DNA of 40,200 bases from an uncultured Clostridia bacterium (lineage in GTDB: Bacteria > Bacillota > Clostridia > Oscillospirales > Acutalibacteraceae): positions 1-40,200 of the forward strand of contig CAMHCD010000002.1 in assembly GCA_946183545.1 (NCBI GenBank), given 5' to 3'. Every line of letters begins with the position of its first letter. The first letter of the stretch is position 1. Shown here piece after piece: positions 1-7,954 of the stretch. Under the pieces are notes generated by a model that searched no databases, was not told where the DNA came from, and saw only the letters and a program-made list of their open reading frames with translations. The position numbers were made by a program, and so were the translations under genes.

Positions 1-404
1 TGCTGTTCAAACTGATTCTGCTGTTGAACCTGCTGTACAAATTGATTCTGCTGCTCAGGCTGCCAAAGGTTGGGGAGGGGATCATTTTGAATAGTCTCGA
101 ACTTCGTGGCTCCGCCTTGATTGTTTGAGAAAACATTAGACCGCGGATAACTCCGACATTCGTTAATGGTCATCTGAATAATCATATTCTCAAAATTGAC
201 GGGATTATCCAAAGTTTTGATTTGAACCTTGACCTTATCGAACACACTGCGCAGAATGGTTTCGGATTTGGAACGGTCGCCGATTTCCTGATCAATTATA
301 TCACAAAGTTTTTTGTGAAAGGCGTCGTATAGTCTGTCGAGTGATTTCTTTTTGCCTTTTTTGGCTTCAACAATTAAAGAAAGCTCATATTCGGTCATTG
401 GCAT
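1..404 (-). CDS. Partial sigma-70 region-2-like protein with Gln-rich C-terminal part (truncated by window edge)
   Basis: Manual translation of minus strand: MPMTEYELSLIVEAKKGKKKSLDRLYDAFHKKLCDIIDQEIGDRSKSETILRSVFDKVKVQIKTLDNPVNFENMIIQMTINECRSYP...QQNQFVQQVQQQNQFEQ; open to position 1; SD-like GGGAG upstream of ATG at 404 (in-frame ATG also at 410). Sigma-like assignment rests on general resemblance only. Confidence 0.55.
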   Translation of the reverse strand, partial: MPMTEYELSLIVEAKKGKKKSLDRLYDAFHKKLCDIIDQEIGDRSKSETILRSVFDKVKVQIKTLDNPVNFENMIIQMTINECRSYPRSNVFSNNQGGATKFETIQNDPLPNLWQPEQQNQFVQQVQQQNQFEQ

Positions 405-475
405 AATCATTTCTCCCTTTGGTAGGCGGCTTCGCCCATGCTTTTGTTTGCATAGGCGAGCTGCCTGCGGTCATT

Positions 476-1156
476 TTATACGTTAGTGTATTTTGAGAAC
501 GGCTGCAGATCCAGACGGACATCAGCCATTTCGGCGATTTGCGGCGAGTGAGTTACAATTATTACGCAGCGGTTAAGCTGATGCGCTAAATGAATGAAAA
601 CATTCATAATATCGATACTGGTGTCAATGTCCAGATTACCGGTAGGCTCGTCAGCCAGTATAACGCCGGGTTGGAAGCTGAGTGCGCGTGCAATCGCGAT
701 ACGCTGTTGCTGACCGCCGGAAATTTTCAAAATACGTCTGTTGCCGATCACTTCCGGGTCTAAGCCAACCTCGCGGATCAGCGAATCAACATATTGTTTT
801 TTGTTTTTATAGCTTCCTAAATCTGCGAGCTTGCGTCCCGAGATATCAAGAGAAAGCATAATGTTTTCCCTTACGGTAAACTTAGGCAGCAGGTTGTACT
901 CCTGAAATATTACGCCAACGTATCTGCTGCGGTAAGCATAACGGTCGCTCTCGTCTATGGGATAACCGTTATATGCAATATAGCCTGATGTGGGATCCAT
1001 GATTCCCGACAGCATAGAAAGCAGGGTGGTTTTGCCCGAACCCGACTTACCTGTAATGGCGTAAACTTTGCCTTTTTCAAATTCGTAGTCAAGATTCTGA
1101 ATAACAGGATTGTTCGGATATGCGAACGAAACATTTTTTAAACCTATTACGCCCAT
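476..1156 (-). CDS. ABC transporter ATP-binding protein (MacB/LolD type)
   Basis: Walker A GKSGSGKTT, signature ISGGQQQRIAIARAL, Walker B VILADEPTGNLD. Confidence 0.95.
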   Translation of the reverse strand: MGVIGLKNVSFAYPNNPVIQNLDYEFEKGKVYAITGKSGSGKTTLLSMLSGIMDPTSGYIAYNGYPIDESDRYAYRSRYVGVIFQEYNLLPKFTVRENIMLSLDISGRKLADLGSYKNKKQYVDSLIREVGLDPEVIGNRRILKISGGQQQRIAIARALSFQPGVILADEPTGNLDIDTSIDIMNVFIHLAHQLNRCVIIVTHSPQIAEMADVRLDLQPFSKYTNV

Positions 1157-1166
1157 AATTATCCTC

Positions 1167-2891
1167 CTAATCTCTGTTAGCTAGTATTTGTTTTGGATCG
1201 TACCGTAGGATAAACGCAATTGACGTAAAGCCTGACACAATGGCAAGTCCGACGCCGATTGCAAGCATCTTCAATATAACGAAGATATCGACCGAGAAGC
1301 CAACCTGTGTTACATAACTGACCTCTCCGGTGACCTCACCGTCCTCGGGACGCTCCATGTTTCCGCCGCCTCCGCCGGGCATACCCGGGGTTTGGATCTT
1401 GTTGTTGTCCTCGGTCGTTTGCTGCGCTACCTGTGCTGACAAAAGGGTGTTGGTAATAGGTACCGACACAGCAGCTCCGGCGATTGCGCCTATAAGGATC
1501 GCAACCAGTGTTACTGTCAGTACTTCTATCATAAACATCATGCTCAGCTTGAGCTTTTTAAGACCCATAGCGGCAAGAGCGCCGATTTCATACTTGCGGT
1601 CACGAATGCTGATGACTGAAATGACGATCAGCACGATAGCGCCGATGGCAAGCATCAGATACAGGAAAGTAGTTGCAAAGGATTTGAGGTTCTCCAAGGG
1701 CTTTAATCCTGCCTTAAAAGTGGCAATATCGTTTGATGTGACGATGTATAAGTCCTCGTCCAAGCCGTCTGCCTTTGCTTTGTTCTTTACTTCATCCTTA
1801 AACTGATTGTAATCCTCAACGGACTGCAGAACAAAAGTGCCGGTGAACTGGCTGTTGAGCACTGTTTCATCTTCGTCGGAGGATGAGCTGTCTGAACTGC
1901 CCGAAGATGTTGAAGCTGTTGTTGCTTCGGTGGCTGCCGTTGTTGCGGCGGAATCCTTTGAGCCGGAGCTCGACGAGCTTGAAGTGCTTGAAGTGCCGTT
2001 GTTGGTTTCGTCTGATTTTGTCTCGATATCCTTAACGACCGCGTAGCTTGTAATAATGGTGTTGGAAGGATCCGATCCGCCTGCTGTAGTATTAGAGGAA
2101 GAGTTCTTGTAAATGCCGACGACCTCTAATTCATATGTTTCATCCTCATTTTTGGGATTCTTCAGCTTGATCTTGTCTCCTACCTTTAAGCTGTTTCGGG
2201 TAGCAAGGTTATCCTCGACCAGACAAACATAGTCCGAAGTGTTATCTTTAAACATTTCGCCGTCTGTCAGCTTGCAGACGCTTTCGTCATCTTCGCCGAA
2301 GTCCTCCATAGCCTTATATGCGCTGTATCCGATCAGTGAAAAATCGCCGGCTTTTTCCATCTGCTGCGGTTCCTGCTGAGGGGTCGCGGGCATGGTGGGT
2401 GCTTCGATCTCTTTTCCGGATGGATCGGTCATTTTGGTAGCCTCAACAGTCGTGGCTTCCGTGGCTGTAGAGGAGGAAGTCAGGTCATACTTCTCAATGT
2501 TATCGCCGTCGATCGAGATGGATGCATTATAGTAATAATCCTTAATCAGCGGCTCGTTGCTGTCCTTCTTTTTGAGCTCGTTATACTTTTCCATGTCGTC
2601 AAGAGTAAGGGTATATTCCTTAGTCAGCGACATCATTTCGGGCATAAGCTCGTTCATATCTTCAGAGCCCTTGTTTTCCTTTGCCTTTTCATAAACATAG
2701 CCGCGGTCAATATTGATCTGTGCGGAAATATTCATGTTTTTAAGGCTTTGGGTAGCTGCGGTTTCTGCTGCTTTCTGAATGGACATTGCTACGCAGGCTG
2801 CAGTCGCAATTATGAATACGATCATGCCGATCAGCATATTCCTGCCTAAAGAACGGGAAATGCTTTTTAATGCGTATTTTAATATGAACAT
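1167..2891 (-). CDS. ABC transporter permease, MacB/FtsX-like, with large low-complexity extracytoplasmic region
   Basis: N-terminal TM, large periplasmic-type domain, C-terminal FtsX-like TM block (YLMLAIGAIVLIVISVISIRDRKYEIGALAAMGLKK); adjacent to cognate ATPase. Confidence 0.9.
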   Translation of the reverse strand: MFILKYALKSISRSLGRNMLIGMIVFIIATAACVAMSIQKAAETAATQSLKNMNISAQINIDRGYVYEKAKENKGSEDMNELMPEMMSLTKEYTLTLDDMEKYNELKKKDSNEPLIKDYYYNASISIDGDNIEKYDLTSSSTATEATTVEATKMTDPSGKEIEAPTMPATPQQEPQQMEKAGDFSLIGYSAYKAMEDFGEDDESVCKLTDGEMFKDNTSDYVCLVEDNLATRNSLKVGDKIKLKNPKNEDETYELEVVGIYKNSSSNTTAGGSDPSNTIITSYAVVKDIETKSDETNNGTSSTSSSSSSGSKDSAATTAATEATTASTSSGSSDSSSSDEDETVLNSQFTGTFVLQSVEDYNQFKDEVKNKAKADGLDEDLYIVTSNDIATFKAGLKPLENLKSFATTFLYLMLAIGAIVLIVISVISIRDRKYEIGALAAMGLKKLKLSMMFMIEVLTVTLVAILIGAIAGAAVSVPITNTLLSAQVAQQTTEDNNKIQTPGMPGGGGGNMERPEDGEVTGEVSYVTQVGFSVDIFVILKMLAIGVGLAIVSGFTSIAFILRYDPKQILANRD

Positions 2892-2902
2892 AGCAATCCC
2901 CC

Positions 2903-3142
2903 TTATCCGCCGTTCTGCGGAGGCCTTGTGGGAGGAGCAGGCGGTGTCTCACCGTTTGGTCCTGTAACATCGGGAGTGTTCTGTCCGGGAGGAGCCAGCT
3001 GATCACCCATGCTTTGGTCGGGCTGCTGCTGAGGTGAGGGCGGCCTCTTGTTGCCAAACGCGCCGAGCACAAAGAAGCCTATAGCCAACACAACAACAAC
3101 GATTATACTGATAATGATGATTCTCTTTTTGGTTTTAGACAT
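2903..3142 (-). CDS. Small single-TM protein with Pro/Gln-rich tail ending in GG
   Basis: MSKTKKRIIIISIIVVVVLAIGFFVLGAFGN + 50-aa tail nearly identical to the tail of the neighbouring CDS 3156-4082; co-oriented and tightly spaced. Confidence 0.8.
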   Translation of the reverse strand: MSKTKKRIIIISIIVVVVLAIGFFVLGAFGNKRPPSPQQQPDQSMGDQLAPPGQNTPDVTGPNGETPPAPPTRPPQNGG

Positions 3143-3155
3143 TACTTATTCCTCC

Positions 3156-4082
3156 TTAACCGCCGTTCTGCGGTGGTCTTGTGGGCGGAGCAGGCGGTGT
3201 TTCTCCGTTGGGACCCGTAACATCCGGAATTCCCTGTCCGGGAGGAGCCAGCTGATCGCCCATGCTTTGATCGGGCTGCTGTTGCGGAGCGGGTGGTCTT
3301 CGGTTACCGAACATACCGAGTACAAAGAAGCCGATGATAAGAACAAGAGCCGCAATGATCGCTATTAAAATGATTTTGTTCTTTTTCTTCTTGTTCGGTA
3401 AAGAGAGTGCTGCCGCCGCATACTCTATGTTCGGATTCATATTACCGATGTTGTCCCACAGGCTTCTGAGCCATATGTCGCATTTGACCTCTGCAAGTCT
3501 TTGCTTACCCTTTTGTGTTACGTGAGTCGCGCGTGACAGCGACTGGGTCAGTACGTTCTCCGGGAACGCGTCGGCAAATGATCTGGAGCATACCAAAAAT
3601 GTGTTTTCGCCCTTGGGGAAGGGGGTGGGCTCACTGATTTTAGGAGCGGAGTAGCGTGTGTTGCCAAGATAGATCGGTTCGTTTCCCGAGGTGCCCGTAA
3701 AAACTTCTGTGAGCACGCCGTCAACAAAGTGGAAGATCACATTATCGCCGGCAACAGCGTACATATACTTGTTTTTAAGGAAGAATACTGCGCCTGCGGA
3801 TACAAACGACGGATACTGCGGACTCTGATTAACAAGCACGCCGTTGTTTGCCAACTGAAAGATAGCGTTCATTGCGTCTGCGCTCAGGGCAGGGCGCTTC
3901 ATAAAGCTTTCAATCAGAATACGAATCACCTTGGATGGGGTGGAGTGACCGTCGGTCTTGGGAAGGTTAATGCCGTTTGCCAGACAGCATACGCCTTTTT
4001 GACCTTTCATTTCTACCTGAGAGTTCTCGGGATTAAGATAGTTGTTAGCGTGGTTGCTGATCTTCGCGAATCTTATATCCAT
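3156..4082 (-). CDS. Degenerate PP2C-like domain + single TM + Pro-rich tail
   Basis: SAGAVFFLKNKYMYAVAGDNVIFHFVDGVL and FLVCSRSFADAFPENVL resemble PP2C core segments; followed by KKKKNKIILIAIIAALVLIIGFFVLGMFGN TM and Pro-rich tail. Confidence 0.75.
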   Translation of the reverse strand: MDIRFAKISNHANNYLNPENSQVEMKGQKGVCCLANGINLPKTDGHSTPSKVIRILIESFMKRPALSADAMNAIFQLANNGVLVNQSPQYPSFVSAGAVFFLKNKYMYAVAGDNVIFHFVDGVLTEVFTGTSGNEPIYLGNTRYSAPKISEPTPFPKGENTFLVCSRSFADAFPENVLTQSLSRATHVTQKGKQRLAEVKCDIWLRSLWDNIGNMNPNIEYAAAALSLPNKKKKNKIILIAIIAALVLIIGFFVLGMFGNRRPPAPQQQPDQSMGDQLAPPGQGIPDVTGPNGETPPAPPTRPPQNGG

Positions 4083-6177
4083 GATTCTTCTCGCCTACTT
4101 TCTTTTTTTCTTCTAATTCAAATACTAAAACAAACCTCTGCGGAATCAACTGTTCTTTCTTGATCAGCTTAAATCCATAGAAGGAAAGCTGAGAAATGAT
4201 CAGCTCCGGCATGATTCCGGGTCCGTAATAAGACGGAGTGTCGCGGTCGGTCACATCGTTATCAACAATGATCAGCTGACCGCCTTTTTTAAGTCCTTTT
4301 TGTATGCTCGCAATAAAGTCGTCTTTAACAAACTCGATGTCAGTGATATATACCGCGTGGTACATGGAGCACATAAACACCTTGTCGCATGAGTTTTCTT
4401 TGAGCTTGCAGTCGTTCATCTTTGTAACGATCGTGCTGATATTGGAAACCTTGTAGGTGTCCTTCAAAGCGTCAAGATACTTCATGGCGTCTTTATTGAT
4501 CTCGGTTGCGTAAACCTTACCCTTGCTGCCTACGAGCTTGGAAAACTCATATGTAAAGTAACCGCCGCCGCAGCCGAGGTCGGCAATGGATTCGCCTTCC
4601 TTGATATCAAAAATCCGCATCATCTCGTCTGTTTTCTCCCACAGACAGCGGTTTGGATTATTAAATACAAAGTATTCGTTCCATTCATTCAGGGTGCCGA
4701 TGGGGAAGTCCTTGCCCTCATATTCAAAGGAGGTTTCGATGTCCGCGTCCTCATCCTCCTCATGTTCAAGGTAGAACTTTATGTACAGGTATTTTTTCAG
4801 CTTTTCATAATCGTTTCCGCCAAAGAAATCAAAATACATTTTGTCGCGGTAATCAGACGTCATCTGCTGCTTTACATCGTCGTCGGCAAGATAGTACTCG
4901 CAAAACCACATGAACGCGGTATAGTCATCGCCGATACGCTCCTTTGGCCACAGCTCGGCAAACATATCGTGAGCCTTTTGAACCATCTCACGGTCATTCT
5001 TCATAAAGCCTTCGTACATCATCTTGCCGCAAGCCTTGCCGCGAATTGAATATCCGGCTGTGGAGGTACCGATAATGCGGTAACGGATCAAAGAGCCCGC
5101 ATTGTTTACGTGAATGTTGCAGGGGTCGTCAATGCTGTTGGGGATCTCCTTGAAATTGGTGGGGATGTCTACCTTTTCATAAATCAGAACATACCGCTGA
5201 GGTGTAAACTGATAATCATCCACAAGCTTAAAGCCATAGTGATATAACTGCGAGGTAAGCAGCGCTTTGCTGATGTAGGGACCATGGTAGGGCAGCTCGG
5301 TGCTGTCTACCAAATCGTTGTCAACAATAATCAGCTTGCCGCCGTCAACAAGGGCGTTGCGGATACTGCCTACGAACTTATCGCGCTCAAAATCGGTAAA
5401 CGCAGCGTAAACGTTATGATAAAGCGAACAGATGAATACGGTGTCAACACGCGTATCCTTGTCAAGACCTATACCCTCAAACTGACTTACGACCACTTCA
5501 ACATTTTTGATATTGTTTTTCTTGATGTGGTCGCGAAGAAAGTCAAGGTGCATGGGATTGGTCTCAATGGCATAAACCTTTCCTTCTTCGCCTACGATAT
5601 CGCCGAACTTAAAGGAGAAGTAACCGGGACCGGAACCGACGTCGGCAACACGTTCGCCGGGCTGAATATTGAACTTTTGCATATTCTCTCTTGTTTTTTC
5701 CCAACGTTCGCGGTCAGGATTGTTAAAGAGAATAAAGTCCTCCAAAAAGCGCAGCTTCTTTTTTGTTTCAACGTCGTTTTTATCTACTTCAACAATATGA
5801 TATTTCAGTTGTAAATATTGCTTTAAATCGGCAAAGTTATCCTTTGAAAGCACGTCGTAAAAGCTTTTTACCAACGGTTGGTTCAACAAGTCTCTTTGTG
5901 CGTCCTCGGGAGAAGTCAGGAGCTTGCAGATCCACTCCAGCGCAGTGTATTCGCCGCCGAAGTTTTCATCGGGAATAATCTTTTCATAGATTTCAATTGC
6001 TTTGAGCAGGTCTTTTTTATTGCCCTTGTCAAAGTAATTGAGAATCAGTTTGCCCGCCTTGATGCCGCCTTTTGTAATGTCAAAGGAGTCAAGACTTCCG
6101 ACATGCACAAGACTGTCTTTAGCCGTTACCTTGATTTCGGTAGGCGTTTCATAAAGCGGATTACCTTCTTTGAACAT
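4045..6177 (-). CDS. Tandem-duplicated class I SAM-dependent methyltransferase protein
   Basis: Two SAM-binding motifs GERVADVGSGPGYFSF and GESIADLGCGGGYFTY, each preceded by a related helical segment and FNNPxRxxWEKT; SD AAGGGTGG 5 nt before ATG at 6177 (ORF track extends to GTG 6186). Confidence 0.88.
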   Translation of the reverse strand: MFKEGNPLYETPTEIKVTAKDSLVHVGSLDSFDITKGGIKAGKLILNYFDKGNKKDLLKAIEIYEKIIPDENFGGEYTALEWICKLLTSPEDAQRDLLNQPLVKSFYDVLSKDNFADLKQYLQLKYHIVEVDKNDVETKKKLRFLEDFILFNNPDRERWEKTRENMQKFNIQPGERVADVGSGPGYFSFKFGDIVGEEGKVYAIETNPMHLDFLRDHIKKNNIKNVEVVVSQFEGIGLDKDTRVDTVFICSLYHNVYAAFTDFERDKFVGSIRNALVDGGKLIIVDNDLVDSTELPYHGPYISKALLTSQLYHYGFKLVDDYQFTPQRYVLIYEKVDIPTNFKEIPNSIDDPCNIHVNNAGSLIRYRIIGTSTAGYSIRGKACGKMMYEGFMKNDREMVQKAHDMFAELWPKERIGDDYTAFMWFCEYYLADDDVKQQMTSDYRDKMYFDFFGGNDYEKLKKYLYIKFYLEHEEDEDADIETSFEYEGKDFPIGTLNEWNEYFVFNNPNRCLWEKTDEMMRIFDIKEGESIADLGCGGGYFTYEFSKLVGSKGKVYATEINKDAMKYLDALKDTYKVSNISTIVTKMNDCKLKENSCDKVFMCSMYHAVYITDIEFVKDDFIASIQKGLKKGGQLIIVDNDVTDRDTPSYYGPGIMPELIISQLSFYGFKLIKKEQLIPQRFVLVFELEEKKKVGEKNHGYKIREDQQPR

Positions 6178-6207
6178 GTTAACCACCCTTAATGTTTATA
6201 TTCTTAA

Positions 6208-7881
6208 TTATTTCAAACCGAGAGCATCCTCGGTTGTGTTGTCATCGTATGGATATAGATCACCGTGGATATATTCATCAGGTGCCCACGGAATGAATTC
6301 GTTGCTGTTGAACTCCTCGGCGACTTCGTCGGCTACAAATTTGCCAAGCTCGGTCAGAGTATAGGAGGGATAGCCAAGCACGGGTTTATCAACGACCAGA
6401 CCGGCGTCCATCAGCTTTTTCCACTTCTTTTTGAAGCAATCCTCTATTTCCATATTATTGATCTTGCGGAAACGGTCTTTTCTGACCTCGGTGTTTTTGA
6501 GCGGAAGAGCGATAGACCAGCGAAGCTGCTGCTCCTTGTCACGTACATATCCGCGGTTAAGCGCCATCTTTCCGCTGTCAATGAGGGAATAATACTCATC
6601 AAAGCTGTCGGTGTTGATAAAGAAGCGGTCTCTAAGCGAACTGAACGCGGTCAGACCCAAGCCTATTTGGTCATACTGAGCACAGCACTGATTGTACGCA
6701 TAATGCGAATAGATATAGGGATCCTTAGTGTATACGCGGCGCAGATTGCCTTTTAAGCCGTATAGCTTCAAAATTTCTTCCGCAACAGCCTTTTCCATCA
6801 TGTTTTCCTTAAAATCGGGGAAGAGGGAAGGCTCGCGGTCGTAAAGCAGACCGATTATTCCCTGAAAATCGCCGTAAGCATCGACCTTAAGGCGGTAAAG
6901 CTGGATCTCGTCTATCAAACCTTGCTGATGCAGCAGGCACGCGCGCTCGATGGTATCGGCAAAAATATCTACATTCAATCCCATAAATCCAAAGATGAAT
7001 TCAAGATTCAGCACAAAACCCTTGCGGCGTGTGTTGTCGAGCAGCTCCTGAGTGATTTCAACGCCTTCATCGCGCATCTTGTTGATTTTCTTATAATCCA
7101 CGCAGTCAAACTTATTGCGGCAGTTGTCAACAGCTTCCATTATGGTTTTGACAGTTGCGCGGCGGAACATAAGCTTCAGGATCTCGGGATGGAGCGATTG
7201 TGAGCCGATAGTCAGTCGGTCAACGCCGTATTTTGACATAATAGCCAAACGCTTCAGTCCGTCCTCGCCGGTCAGCGATACTGCGTCCACGTCAAAGTTG
7301 AACTGGGTAACAGAGGTGCGCTCTATTCTGTCGGTGAAGAATTTCATCAGGCGTTCAAATAGATCGGGATCCATATGAGAAGGCGTGCCTCCGCCGAACA
7401 GGATCGCGCGGGTCTTAATTTTTTCAACGCCTAACACCTTCATATAGATGTCCATTTCGCGTTCAAGATAATCCAGATATTTTATCTGATGTTCTCTAAG
7501 CGCCTTGCAGCTGCCAAGCTCGCCGGGATAGTGACAGAAGCTGCAATGCTGAGCGCAAAAGGGGATATGTACGTAAATATCAAAAGTATTATCGTCAGGA
7601 TTCTTATATGTTTTCATTACATCTTCCTGAGAGTGGAACGGATACTGTGTGATGGGAGGGTAGTGTACCGACGGAACAAATTTGCCGGTTGTACAAATCA
7701 GTCCTCTTTGCTGCAGCTCCAATACTTCGTTAACGCGTTTTTCCGCTGCTTTCATTATCTCGTCCCTGTGTTGCAGATAAAGCGAGTTTTCCACAAACTC
7801 AGGCGTTGTTTTTTCAACTCTCCTTACGATTTTTCGGATCGCCATATACTGAGAATCCGAACATTCAGTTTTTGCTAACAT
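6208..7881 (-). CDS. Radical SAM protein, HemN/HemW (coproporphyrinogen III oxidase-like) family
   Basis: YVHIPFCAQHCSFCHYP (CxxxCxxC), FGGGTPSHMDP, HemN-like C-terminal region (GLGLTAFSSLRDRFF ... MALNRGYVRDKEQQLRW). Confidence 0.9.
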   Translation of the reverse strand: MLAKTECSDSQYMAIRKIVRRVEKTTPEFVENSLYLQHRDEIMKAAEKRVNEVLELQQRGLICTTGKFVPSVHYPPITQYPFHSQEDVMKTYKNPDDNTFDIYVHIPFCAQHCSFCHYPGELGSCKALREHQIKYLDYLEREMDIYMKVLGVEKIKTRAILFGGGTPSHMDPDLFERLMKFFTDRIERTSVTQFNFDVDAVSLTGEDGLKRLAIMSKYGVDRLTIGSQSLHPEILKLMFRRATVKTIMEAVDNCRNKFDCVDYKKINKMRDEGVEITQELLDNTRRKGFVLNLEFIFGFMGLNVDIFADTIERACLLHQQGLIDEIQLYRLKVDAYGDFQGIIGLLYDREPSLFPDFKENMMEKAVAEEILKLYGLKGNLRRVYTKDPYIYSHYAYNQCCAQYDQIGLGLTAFSSLRDRFFINTDSFDEYYSLIDSGKMALNRGYVRDKEQQLRWSIALPLKNTEVRKDRFRKINNMEIEDCFKKKWKKLMDAGLVVDKPVLGYPSYTLTELGKFVADEVAEEFNSNEFIPWAPDEYIHGDLYPYDDNTTEDALGLK

Positions 7882-7915
7882 TGTCTAATCCCCTTTTTTA
7901 CATTGAGTATTTGTC

Positions 7916-7954
7916 GGAAATCTTTAAGGCTGTACCGATGACTTAAAGATTTCC
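7916..7954. repeat. 13-bp perfect inverted repeat (ggaaatctttaag / cttaaagatttcc)
   Basis: Arms 7916-7928 and 7942-7954 are exact reverse complements; 13-nt loop; overlaps stop codon of CDS 7943-9745; no T-tract follows. Confidence 0.9.

Noticed and set aside
1-60. Possible CRISPR-like repeats at left edge
   Set aside because: Two adjacent coding repeats with no spacers; explained by Gln-rich protein sequence.
1330-2046. Plus-strand ORFs of 158 and 69 aa opposite the MacB-like permease
   Set aside because: Antisense to a clear CDS; composition mirrors its low-complexity coding sequence; no family resemblance or SD.
2923-3142. 79-aa protein as a classical double-glycine leader bacteriocin precursor
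   Set aside because: GG is at the extreme C-terminus, not followed by a core peptide, and an N-terminal TM is present; a substrate role remains only a hypothesis.
2740-3355. Alternative-frame minus ORFs (110 aa, 69 aa) over the Pro-rich tails
   Set aside because: Out-of-frame readings of the tail-coding repeats; the 79-aa and 308-aa frames have starts, TM segments and conserved tails.
3729-6192. Several 95-176 aa plus-strand ORFs opposite the methyltransferase gene
   Set aside because: Antisense shadows of a well-supported CDS with no recognisable domains.
7916-7954. Intrinsic terminator
   Set aside because: Strong stem but no U-tract on the minus transcript and a 13-nt loop; kept only as an inverted repeat.
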